Of a stretch of 64,000 bases of DNA, positions 27,655-36,338 are shown piece after piece (position 1 is the stretch's first letter; every line of letters begins with the position of its first letter). The position numbers were made by a program, and so were the translations under genes. Origin of the DNA: Paenibacillus lentus (lineage in GTDB: Bacteria > Bacillota > Bacilli > Paenibacillales > Paenibacillaceae); the NCBI RefSeq assembly GCF_003931855.1, contig NZ_CP034248.1, positions 2,232,001-2,296,000 on the forward strand. Reading direction: 5' to 3'. The notes beneath the pieces were generated by a model. That model was not told the DNA's origin and ran no database searches. It saw only the letters and a program-made list of their open reading frames with translations.

Positions 27655-28956
27655 ATGAGTACAACTAGGGGACGCAATAGGGAGGAGTTATCCCATCAAG
27701 CTTTTGAAGAAGCCAAAAAGGTACTGCCTGGCGGAGTGAACAGCCCGGTGCGCGCATTCAAATCCGTTGGACTTACACCGATCTATATGGATCGCGGTGC
27801 TGGCTCGCATATTTATGATATCGACGGAAATAGCTATATCGATTATGTCGGCTCATGGGGCCCGTTAATTATGGGACATGCACATCCTGAGGTCGTTAAG
27901 GCCCTGCAGGAGACAGCTGAAAAAGGGACTAGCTTTGGTGCGCCTACTTTGCTTGAAACGGAAATGGCGAAGCTTGTTGTTGAGCGGGTACCATCGATCG
28001 AGATCGTTCGGATGGTCAATTCCGGCACGGAAGCTACGATGAGTGCGATTCGTCTCGCTCGCGGATATACGGGGCGCAACAAAATTATAAAATTTGAAGG
28101 CTCATATCATGGCCATGCTGACAGTCTGCTGATTAAAGCCGGCTCCGGTGTAGCTACTCTTGGTCTCCCGGACAGCCCAGGCGTGCCCGAAAGCGTGGCT
28201 GCGAACACGCTTACCGTTACTTATAACGATTTGGAATCCGTTCAATTGGCCTTTGATCGCTTCGGAGAAGAGATTGCCGGGGTGATTGTAGAGCCGGTTG
28301 CCGGGAATATGGGCGTCGTTCCGCCGCAACCTGGATTTCTGGAAGGATTGCGCCGTATTACGACGGAATATGGCAGTCTGCTTATTTTTGATGAAGTCAT
28401 GACCGGTTTCCGCGTTCATCTGCACTCCGCACAAGGGTTATACGGTGTGACACCGGATTTAACCTGTCTGGGTAAAGTTATCGGTGGGGGACTGCCAGTG
28501 GGGGCTTATGGCGGAAAACGTGAAATTATGGAGCAAATCGCTCCTTCCGGTCCAATCTATCAGGCGGGAACACTGAGCGGCAACCCATTGGCCATGATTG
28601 CTGGTTTCACTACATTGTCATTGCTGACACCGGAGGTTTATGAGCGGCTAGAGCAATTATCAGCCAAGCTTCAGAAAGGTCTTGAAGCAAACGCAAAGGA
28701 AGCGGGTATTCCAAGCGTGATCAATCGCGTTGGCTCTATGGTTTGTCCATTCTTTACGAATGAGCGGGTTGTTAACTATGATACGGCGAAGAGCAGTGAC
28801 CTGGATTTGTTCCGTCGATATTTCGCCGCTATGGTGCAAGAGGGGATCAATATCGCCCCGTCGCAGTTTGAGGGTATGTTTGTTTCTGGCGTTCATACCG
28901 AGGAGGACATTGACTCCACGATTGAGGCGCATCGTCGTGCGCTGCAGAAGCTGTGA
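27655..28956 (+). CDS. hemL: Glutamate-1-semialdehyde 2,1-aminomutase
   Basis: 433 residues from ATG 27655, with GGGAG upstream; GTG 27646 is too close to that site. It is a PLP class-III aminotransferase. The PLP lysine is in [16 protein letters not shown], and [17 protein letters not shown] is the cofactor phosphate site. It converts HemA's product to 5-aminolevulinate. Its stop overlaps the next start as GTGA. Confidence 0.97.
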   Translation: MSTTRGRNREELSHQAFEEAKKVLPGGVNSPVRAFKSVGLTPIYMDRGAGSHIYDIDGNSYIDYVGSWGPLIMGHAHPEVVKALQETAEKGTSFGAPTLLETEMAKLVVERVPSIEIVRMVNSGTEATMSAIRLARGYTGRNKIIKFEGSYHGHADSLLIKAGSGVATLGLPDSPGVPESVAANTLTVTYNDLESVQLAFDRFGEEIAGVIVEPVAGNMGVVPPQPGFLEGLRRITTEYGSLLIFDEVMTGFRVHLHSAQGLYGVTPDLTCLGKVIGGGLPVGAYGGKREIMEQIAPSGPIYQAGTLSGNPLAMIAGFTTLSLLTPEVYERLEQLSAKLQKGLEANAKEAGIPSVINRVGSMVCPFFTNERVVNYDTAKSSDLDLFRRYFAAMVQEGINIAPSQFEGMFVSGVHTEEDIDSTIEAHRRALQKL

Positions 28957-29861
28957 GTTCAAAGCATACTGGCCAGAGGCGGGGCGAATGGCTGGAGCTG
29001 ATGCCCGGCAAACTGTCTTCGCCGCAAGAAGGTGACCGTTTTGCCGCTGCTTTGGCGTGGCTGGAAGGCGAATTCGGCCTTCCTCCCAAACTGCGGCGTT
29101 CGCTTGAAGCCGAACAGGGAATTAAGTTGGCGGGGGATCGCCTGCGTCTGCGGCTTTTTCCGCCAAGGATTTCGCAGTATGAGCCGATGCAGCCAGAGCA
29201 TCCGCTAGAAATTTTGTTCGAGGATGATTTCTGCCTCGTTGTACATAAGCCGGTAGGAGTCAAGGTGCACCCGGACGGACAGAGCCGTCAGCCTACTTTG
29301 GCAAATATGGTGGCAGCCATATATTCGGAACGCGGGGAACAGATTGCTCCCCAGCATATTCATAGGCTTGATGAATTTACATCAGGCCCCGTGCTGTACG
29401 CCAAAAACACTTATTCCCAGCTTAAGCTGGATGCGGCGATGGCTGGCAAAGAAATCAGCAGAGTCTACGTTGCCTTAGTTCAAGGGGTGGTGAATCCTGA
29501 GCTTCGTGTGATTGATGCACCGATTGGCAAGGATCGGCACCATAAATCACGGCGGCGCGTATCCCCGTCGGGTCAACGTGCAGTAACTCATGTAGAACCG
29601 ATAGAAGCCTATTCGGATGCTAGCCTCGTTCGTCTTAAGTTGGAGACAGGGCGTACTCACCAAATTCGCGTGCATATGAGCTATGCAGGGCATCCGCTTA
29701 TTGGTGACGCTTTATATGGAGGGAGTACGAGGCATCTCCCCTACCAAGCGCTCCATGGCGAGAGTCTAAGCTTCGCCCATCCGTTGACCGGGGAGAAATT
29801 GTCTGTACTAGACCCTTGGCCTAGTAGGTGGGATCAGCTGCGAAAACAGCTGCAAAGCTAG
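28953..29861 (+). CDS. RluA-family pseudouridine synthase
   Basis: 302 residues. The catalytic aspartate lies in the HRLD motif, here [15 protein letters not shown] instead of the commoner HRLDxxTSG with a basic residue after the Asp. [24 protein letters not shown] is the family motif III. An N-terminal S4-like region may be present (residues 25-70) but is weak. It isomerises uridine to pseudouridine in rRNA or tRNA. Start GTG 28953 overlaps the hemL stop by 4 bases, so it is translationally coupled to the haem operon. Confidence 0.88.
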   Translation: MSSKHTGQRRGEWLELMPGKLSSPQEGDRFAAALAWLEGEFGLPPKLRRSLEAEQGIKLAGDRLRLRLFPPRISQYEPMQPEHPLEILFEDDFCLVVHKPVGVKVHPDGQSRQPTLANMVAAIYSERGEQIAPQHIHRLDEFTSGPVLYAKNTYSQLKLDAAMAGKEISRVYVALVQGVVNPELRVIDAPIGKDRHHKSRRRVSPSGQRAVTHVEPIEAYSDASLVRLKLETGRTHQIRVHMSYAGHPLIGDALYGGSTRHLPYQALHGESLSFAHPLTGEKLSVLDPWPSRWDQLRKQLQS

Positions 29862-30036
29862 CTCAGGGTAGAATTCGATTTAAATGTGCTGCTTAATGAA
29901 AGACCGATTGATCGTCAGTCAAAAAGCAGTCATGCACTCCTTTTTTAAGCATATAGATAAAACGAGCGATGATTTGGGCCATTCAATATTCGGGTTGCGA
30001 AATCATGTTTGGAAATGCTGAAAGGAGGTATCATTC

Positions 30037-31401
30037 TTGGCTGATCAATCCTACGGTCTTAGGTTTGATATTTATGAACGTGTTCATTTATCGGAAGATG
30101 TAGTTGGGATTGAAGAATTGGAGGAAATAGAGCTCTTCCCAAAAATCCAGGTCGTCCCAGGCGAGGAGTATGCCGCTCTTCGCGGACATTTATTACTTTC
30201 TGGACTTTATCGGGGACAGGGGGAGAGCTGCAAGCTGGAACACTGGATTCCTGTCGAAATTACAATTCCTCTTAGTCGAATAAACAAGCTGGAAGAGATC
30301 GCAGTTGAAATTGAGAATTTTGACGTAGATTTGCTAAGTGCCCGCAGCTTGAATATTACCGGAGTATTGTCGTTACAAGGCATTGAAACGACGACATTGA
30401 CAGGAAGCGGAGAATGGAAGGACAGCGAATTCATTGCGGCGCATGAATCAAAGCTGGATGATCAGGAGGAGACTAACTTTGTAGAGGAATTGCCTGTGAG
30501 AGCATGGACGGAAAGGGCTGCAGACAAGCAGAACCATGAGCAAGTGCGGGCACTAGAATCTACAGTGTCAGGCTTCAGAGAGAATAGCGCTCCTGAATGG
30601 CATAATTCCTTAGAGTCTGTGGAACAGCCGGATTTGTCAAAGCAGCCGGAGGACGGTCATCGGGACGTTATATCCTGGACCGAGACTTCGCCGCTTTCTA
30701 CCCCCACGTTTTGGACGGACAAGGAGCCTGTTGCAGCTCATTCAGCGGATGAGGAGCAGCAGCCCGAAGAGAGTTATACTTGGTTCAAAGAAGAGATTAC
30801 AGAACATAAAGACGTGGAATCCGCTGCTGAACAGGATCACAATACCGTGGAAGTCGTACAGGCTATTTCAAGGAATTTGGATCCAGCGGAGCCACAGGAG
30901 CCTGGGTCGGCGCCGGAAGCAGCTTCCGCTTTATCCTCTACGGCCTCGATCGATACGGAGACGGTGGAACAATTTGTTCAAGAAGACGCGGACTTGGAGA
31001 TTCGTCCCCAGCCCGAGGAGAAAAAGGAACTTAAGATTGCTTTGAACAGCAAAAAGAGTGATGCTGCTGCGTTAGGGGACGACATTGGCATAAGTAAACT
31101 GTTATCTGCCCCCCGGCCGAACAAAGATCCCGACAGCTCATTGGAGCAGGGAGAAGAGATTGTGAAGCTGGCGACAGAAGGGCAAGGGGACGAAGAGGAA
31201 GAGGTGCGCTGGAAAAACCTCTTCATCGGCAATTCGGAGGATCAGTCCCCGTTTCGAAAAATTCGGCTTGTCATCGTTCAACGCGAGGAGACCTTGGATG
31301 AGATTGCAGAGCGTTACAATCTCAGTACTCGGGAGCTGCAGCTCTACAACCGGTTAGCCGAGCATAATTTAACGGAAGGGCAAGTATTGTATATCCCATA
31401 A
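30037..31401 (+). CDS. spoVID: Spore coat morphogenetic protein SpoVID (LysM)
   Basis: 454 residues from TTG 30037 with AAAGGAGGT 7 bases upstream. The N-terminal domain (YGLRFDIYERVHLSEDVVGIEELEEIELFPKI, residues 4-110) is the SpoVID-specific morphogenetic region. A long acidic, low-complexity middle (120-390) follows. The end is a LysM domain (IVQREETLDEIAERYNLSTRELQLYN). In Bacillus it drives encasement of the spore by coat proteins. Its place between hemL and valS matches Bacillus, but ysxE is missing and a cellulase block stands in its place. Confidence 0.88.
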   Translation: MADQSYGLRFDIYERVHLSEDVVGIEELEEIELFPKIQVVPGEEYAALRGHLLLSGLYRGQGESCKLEHWIPVEITIPLSRINKLEEIAVEIENFDVDLLSARSLNITGVLSLQGIETTTLTGSGEWKDSEFIAAHESKLDDQEETNFVEELPVRAWTERAADKQNHEQVRALESTVSGFRENSAPEWHNSLESVEQPDLSKQPEDGHRDVISWTETSPLSTPTFWTDKEPVAAHSADEEQQPEESYTWFKEEITEHKDVESAAEQDHNTVEVVQAISRNLDPAEPQEPGSAPEAASALSSTASIDTETVEQFVQEDADLEIRPQPEEKKELKIALNSKKSDAAALGDDIGISKLLSAPRPNKDPDSSLEQGEEIVKLATEGQGDEEEEVRWKNLFIGNSEDQSPFRKIRLVIVQREETLDEIAERYNLSTRELQLYNRLAEHNLTEGQVLYIP

Positions 31402-31443
31402 TATGCAGCTCCGGCTTTATATTAATTTATGCTGAGCTATTAG

Positions 31444-31472
31444 ACTGCGCGAACTACGCGCAGTTTTTTAAT
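31444..31472 (+). terminator. Terminator after spoVID
   Basis: ACTGCGCG, loop AACTA, CGCGCAGT, then TTTTTT. Confidence 0.92.
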
Positions 31473-31512
31473 GTGAATTTCAAATATAATTAAAATAAAT
31501 TGGCGAAGAATC

Positions 31513-31542
31513 TTGTTTTATTTTTACTATTTATGGTATATT
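31513..31542 (+). promoter_or_regulatory. Possible promoter of the cellulase block
   Basis: TTGTTT (31513-31518), an 18-base spacer, and TATATT (31537-31542). It would give a leader of about 280 bases before the GH6 gene. The rest of 31473-31830 contains several AGGAG-like words without start codons and no clear operator. The 64-codon frame at 31513-31707 is not convincing. Confidence 0.35.
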
Positions 31543-31830
31543 TGTTACGAGATGGTGAACTCATTGTATTTTTACAATTGTTTGTCGTCTGGTAATCATT
31601 TATTCTGTCGTTTCGTCGGATTATTGCCGCGTCATGACAGAGTTCTAGCGGAAAGGAGTGAAGTAAGAGCTGTTGTCTGTTTTGAGATTACTTTTAGGAG
31701 GAGCTAAGAAAGGAGAGTAGGGCACGACGGATTAGGAATAGCATATTGAAAGGCTACATTTTGAGAGCGCATACATTTCCGCAGCGAATGGTTCATAATC
31801 TATGAAAAATTATAACAGGAGCTGAAAGAA

Positions 31831-34011
31831 ATGATAAAATACTTGCCTAAACGCACCGCGATGTTAGCATTAATCTCGGCATTGGTAGTCACGATGTTCA
31901 CGCCTTTTGGAAGTCAAAGGGCACAAGCCGCAGAGGCTCATGTGGACAATCCGTATGTTGGCGCGACAAAATATATCAACCCTGACTATGCTACACTGAT
32001 TGATTCTTCTATTGCTCAAGTAAGCGATAATACGTTAAAAGCAAAAATGGAGACCGTCAAATCCTACAATACCTATGTTTGGCTGGATCGCATCGCAGCT
32101 ATATATGGCGGAGAGGACAACGGCAATCGCCGCAGTCTGGAAGGACACTTAGATGCTGCTTTGGCGCAGAAGCAAGGTAATACTCCGATCGTCGCTGAGT
32201 TTGTTATTTATGATTTGCCTGGCCGGGACTGTCATGCCCTAGCGTCAAACGGGGAGCTCCCATTGACGCAAGCAGGTCTGCAAACATATAAAACAGACTA
32301 TATTGATGTGATTGCTGATATTTTCTCCAATCCTAAATATCAAGATATTCGGATTGTTACGGTGGTTGAACCTGACAGCCTTCCGAACCTAGTTACTAAC
32401 CTGAGCAATCCGGCATGCGCGGCGGCCAGCTCCACGGGTATTTATGTGGATGCCATTAAATATACGCTGAATAAATTGGCAGTCATCCCGAATGTATACA
32501 CTTATCTGGATATCGGCCACTCTGGCTGGCTTGGTTGGGATGATAACCGCCAAGGAGCGATCCAGCTTTATACTCAAGTGGCTCAAGCTACGGATGCCGG
32601 CTTTGCCAGCATTGACGGCTTCGCTCTAAATACGGCGAATACAACTCCTCTAGTAGAGCCGAACCTGCCGGATCCGAATCTCAATGTGAACGGTACTCCG
32701 CTTAGGTCTGCGAGCTTCTATGAATGGAACCCATATTTCAGTGAAGCTGATTTCGCAGCAGGTCTATACTCCGGCTTTGTATCCGCTGGATGGCCAAGCA
32801 GCATCGGTTTTATTATCGATACTTCCCGCAATGGCTGGGGCGGCCCGGATCGGCCGACTAGCGCTGTAGGTTCCACCGTGAACGAGATTGTGGATTCCGG
32901 TCGGGTAGATCGCCGCGAGCATCGTGGTTTGTGGTGCAACAGCAGTGGGGCTGGAATGGGTAGAGCACCTGAGGCAGCACCATCAGGGTTCCCGGCTTCG
33001 CATATCGACGCTTTTGTTTGGGTCAAGCCGCCTGGAGAATCCGATGGCTCTAGTTCTGAAATTCCGAACAATGAAGGCAAGGGATTCGATCGGATGTGCG
33101 ATCCGACTTATCTAAGCCAGCATGGCGTATTAACGGGCGCACTTCCAAATGCCCCTATTTCCGGTCATTGGTTCCATGATCAATTTGTCATGCTTATTCA
33201 AAATGCATATCCTGCAATCCCTACAAGCGGGGGAGGACCGGTGGAACCGACTCCGACGGCTCCAGCGGTACCGGCCGGCTTGAGTGCTACGGCTGGCGAT
33301 GGGCAAGTATCCTTGAGCTGGGATGCTTCCCAAGGTGCGACCAGCTATACGGTAAAACGCTCTACGACGAGCGGCGGGCCTTACACGACAGTAGCCACTA
33401 TTAGCGGTACGAGCTATACGGATTCCACGGTTACTAATGGCACAACGTATTATTACGTGGTCAGTGCTGCCAATAACGCTGGCTCTAGCGCGAATTCTAC
33501 CCAGGCTTCTGCGGTTCCGCAAGGCGGGGGGACGAATCCGAATCCGTCGCCAACGGGGGATTTGGTCGTTCAATACAAAGCTGGCGACACGAATGCAACT
33601 GATAACCAGATCAAACCGCATTTTAACATTGTAAACAACGGGACTACGGCTGTGGCATTAAGCGATTTAACACTCCGTTACTACTTAACGGCGGATGACC
33701 AGTCCCTTCAATTCAACTGCGATTGGTCGATGGTTGGTTGTACAAATTTGACAGGTACATTTGTCAATATGAGCGAGGGTAAAGAGGATGCAGACACCTA
33801 CTTGGAGATCAAATTCAACGCATCCGCAGGAACGCTTGCACCAGGAGAAAGCACTGGCGATATCCAAACCCGTAACAATAGCAGCAATTGGACGAATCTA
33901 AATGAAAGCAATGATTATTCCTATGACCCTACCAAAACTTCCTATGCGAATTGGGATAAAGTTACTTTATACCAAAATGGAACACTCGTATGGGGAAATG
34001 AACCTCAATAA
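31831..34011 (+). CDS. Secreted GH6 cellobiohydrolase with Fn3 and CBM3
   Basis: 726 residues. A signal peptide (MIKYLPKRTAMLALISALVV... cleaved near AQAAEA, residue 34) targets it outside the cell. The GH6 domain spans about 40-465. Signature 1 is VIYDLPGRDCHALASNGE with the probable acid Asp133, and signature 2 is VVEPDSLPNLVTN with Asp182. The size and the loops (LDIGHSGWLGW, RNGWGGPDRP) suit a tunnel-forming exo-enzyme that releases cellobiose from chain ends. A fibronectin type III module follows (478-564), then a CBM3 (576-726). AGGAG stands before the ATG. Confidence 0.93.
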   Translation: MIKYLPKRTAMLALISALVVTMFTPFGSQRAQAAEAHVDNPYVGATKYINPDYATLIDSSIAQVSDNTLKAKMETVKSYNTYVWLDRIAAIYGGEDNGNRRSLEGHLDAALAQKQGNTPIVAEFVIYDLPGRDCHALASNGELPLTQAGLQTYKTDYIDVIADIFSNPKYQDIRIVTVVEPDSLPNLVTNLSNPACAAASSTGIYVDAIKYTLNKLAVIPNVYTYLDIGHSGWLGWDDNRQGAIQLYTQVAQATDAGFASIDGFALNTANTTPLVEPNLPDPNLNVNGTPLRSASFYEWNPYFSEADFAAGLYSGFVSAGWPSSIGFIIDTSRNGWGGPDRPTSAVGSTVNEIVDSGRVDRREHRGLWCNSSGAGMGRAPEAAPSGFPASHIDAFVWVKPPGESDGSSSEIPNNEGKGFDRMCDPTYLSQHGVLTGALPNAPISGHWFHDQFVMLIQNAYPAIPTSGGGPVEPTPTAPAVPAGLSATAGDGQVSLSWDASQGATSYTVKRSTTSGGPYTTVATISGTSYTDSTVTNGTTYYYVVSAANNAGSSANSTQASAVPQGGGTNPNPSPTGDLVVQYKAGDTNATDNQIKPHFNIVNNGTTAVALSDLTLRYYLTADDQSLQFNCDWSMVGCTNLTGTFVNMSEGKEDADTYLEIKFNASAGTLAPGESTGDIQTRNNSSNWTNLNESNDYSYDPTKTSYANWDKVTLYQNGTLVWGNEPQ

Positions 34012-34019
34012 ATGAACAG

Positions 34020-34046
34020 AAACGGCGTCTTATGGCGCCGTTTTAT
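34020..34046 (+). terminator. Terminator between GH6 and GH10 genes
   Basis: AACGGCG, loop of 8, CGCCGTT followed by TTATTT. The stem is short and the T run is interrupted, so some read-through into the next gene is likely. Confidence 0.65.
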
Positions 34047-34099
34047 TTCCCTAAGAATGATTATAGAGAATTATTAAAATTTATGAGGAATGAGGGAGC

Positions 34100-36310
34100 A
34101 TGATGTTTGCTGCTAGAAGATGTATTAGTCTGGCGATAGTTTGTGTTCTGTTAGCAACGCTTGGGCTCGGCTTATTTCCTGGAGGCAAAACGTTAGATCA
34201 TGTTACTGCAGCGTCTGCAAATTTATTAACAAATCCTGGATTCGAATCCGGTTCGACAACCGGGTGGGAAGGCATGGCGGGAACAGAAACGTTAAGTGTG
34301 GTTAGCAATCCGGTTATTGAAGGTACTTATAGCGCGTTAGTAGAAGAAAGACAAAGCGAGTGGCATGGCATTGCCCAGAACCTCCTCGGCAAGCTTACGG
34401 CAGGACAAACTTACGATATTTCCGCATCTGTACGTCTAAAAAATGAATCCAGCGGTCGGGTTATGCTGACGATGCAGCAAAGCGATGGCAGTGGCGATGA
34501 TTACCTTAGAGTGGCTGAATCCCCTGTGACGGATAATGCCTGGAGCACACTAAGGGGCTCATTTCTATTTAAGCCTTCCGGCACGGTAACATCATTGAAG
34601 CTGTATTTTGAAGGTCCGGAAGCTGGAGTAGATTTTTATGTAGATGATGTTGTTGTTATGGAAAGAGCTGAGATCGATTGGAAAGCCGAAGCAAATGCAA
34701 GGATCGATCAACTGCGGAAGGGCGATGTGCAGATTCTGGTAACGGATACGCAGGGCCGTCCAGTGTCGGGGGCAAATGTCGAGGTGCAGCAAACTAGACA
34801 AGGTTTTCCCTTCGGTTCAGCCATGAGCAGTACAGTGCTTAGCAACAGCCAATACAGCGATTTTTTCAAGAACCATTTCAATTGGGCTGTATTCGAAAAT
34901 GAATCTAAATGGTATGCCAATGAAACCAGCAAAGGCAATGTCAACTATAGCGTGGCTGATCAGATGATGGAATTTGCTGAAGCGAATGACATCACGGTGC
35001 GGGGACATACGGTGCACTGGGAGGTTGAAGAGTATCAGCCCAGTTGGGTAAACAATCTGCAGGGCGACGAGCTTCGTCAAGCGATGGATGACCGGATCAC
35101 CAGCGTAGTCAATCATTTTAAGGGAAAATTCGTTCACTGGGACGTGAACAACGAAATGATGCATGGCAGTTTTTTTAAAGATCGGCTGGGACAATCGATA
35201 TGGCCTTACATGTACCAAAGAACGAAGGAGCTTGATCCGGCTGCCAAGTTGTTCGTGAACGATTATAACGTGATAAGCCAGCCTGGAGACAATGATTATA
35301 AGTTTCATATCCAAGAACTACTCAGCCAAGGAGCGCCCATTGATGGCATTGGTGTTCAAGGACATTTCGGTGCGACGATCGATCCGATTGTGGTGAAGCA
35401 GAGACTGGATAATTTGGCGACTCTGGATTTACCGATTTGGATTAGTGAATATGACTCTACCCAACCCAATGAGAATATCAGGGCGGATAATCTCGAAGCG
35501 TTATATAGAACGGCCTTCGGCCATCCAGCCGTAGAAGGTATCATGATGTGGGGATTTTGGGCCGGAAACCACTGGCGTGGCGCCGATGCTGCGATTGTTA
35601 ACATGGATTGGTCTCTGAATGCAGCTGGTCAAAGGTATATGGAGCTGATGGATGAATGGACGACGTCTGAGTCCGGTACAACATCGGTCAATGGCCAATA
35701 TGCCTTTAGGGGGTTTCATGGAACGTATGACGTGACCGTGACGAAAGACGATCTCCGTGCAACAAAAACCTTTGAATTAGTACCGGGAAGCGGCGCGCTT
35801 TCAGTACCCGTTCAGCTTAACGAGTCCGGCGGCGAACCCGAGCCTGCTCCTACGGGAGAATTGAAGGTGCAGTATAAGGCCGGGGACACGAATGCCAGTG
35901 ACAACCAGTTGAAACCGCATTTCAATATTGTGAATAGCGGGAATAACGCAGTGCCGTTAAGTGAGCTGACCCTTCGCTATTACTTGAACACAGACGGGAA
36001 CGAGGCTTTTATATTTAACTGTGACTGGGCGGTCGTCGGCTGTTCAAATCTCAGCGGCAAGTTCGTTAAGCTGGATGAAGCTAAAGCGAATGCTGATGCT
36101 TATTTAGAAATTAGCTTCAAAGCTTCAGCAGGCACTCTCTCGGCGGGAGGAAGCATCGGTGAAATACAAACACGCAGCCATAGCAGTGACTGGACGAGTT
36201 TAAACGAAAATAATGATTATTCTTTTGATTCGACAATAACCTCGTTTACAGATTGGGAGCAGGTGACGCTATATCAAAACGGGAAGCTAGTTTGGGGAGT
36301 CACGCCTTAA
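34100..36310 (+). CDS. Secreted GH10 xylanase with N-terminal CBM4/9 and C-terminal CBM3
   Basis: 736 residues. Signal peptide to about residue 40. The CBM4/9-like module is at 41-190 (NLLTNPGFESG...FYVDDVVVMER). The GH10 barrel covers about 195-520. The acid/base is Glu352 in WDVNNEMMHG and the nucleophile Glu450 in WISEYDS. The barrel starts with GFPFGSAMSS and uses FENESKWY, both typical of the CBM-linked GH10 subgroup. A small beta-domain (530-580) leads into the CBM3 (590-736). It should cut xylan associated with cellulose. Start may be ATG 34103; GAGGGAG precedes both. Confidence 0.92.
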   Translation: MMFAARRCISLAIVCVLLATLGLGLFPGGKTLDHVTAASANLLTNPGFESGSTTGWEGMAGTETLSVVSNPVIEGTYSALVEERQSEWHGIAQNLLGKLTAGQTYDISASVRLKNESSGRVMLTMQQSDGSGDDYLRVAESPVTDNAWSTLRGSFLFKPSGTVTSLKLYFEGPEAGVDFYVDDVVVMERAEIDWKAEANARIDQLRKGDVQILVTDTQGRPVSGANVEVQQTRQGFPFGSAMSSTVLSNSQYSDFFKNHFNWAVFENESKWYANETSKGNVNYSVADQMMEFAEANDITVRGHTVHWEVEEYQPSWVNNLQGDELRQAMDDRITSVVNHFKGKFVHWDVNNEMMHGSFFKDRLGQSIWPYMYQRTKELDPAAKLFVNDYNVISQPGDNDYKFHIQELLSQGAPIDGIGVQGHFGATIDPIVVKQRLDNLATLDLPIWISEYDSTQPNENIRADNLEALYRTAFGHPAVEGIMMWGFWAGNHWRGADAAIVNMDWSLNAAGQRYMELMDEWTTSESGTTSVNGQYAFRGFHGTYDVTVTKDDLRATKTFELVPGSGALSVPVQLNESGGEPEPAPTGELKVQYKAGDTNASDNQLKPHFNIVNSGNNAVPLSELTLRYYLNTDGNEAFIFNCDWAVVGCSNLSGKFVKLDEAKANADAYLEISFKASAGTLSAGGSIGEIQTRSHSSDWTSLNENNDYSFDSTITSFTDWEQVTLYQNGKLVWGVTP

Positions 36311-36338
36311 ATTAAATGAATGAAAAGAGGGAGCTAGA

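Noticed and set aside
31513-31707. 64-codon frame before the cellulase block
   Set aside because: It overlaps the predicted promoter, has no ribosome binding site and no recognisable sequence.
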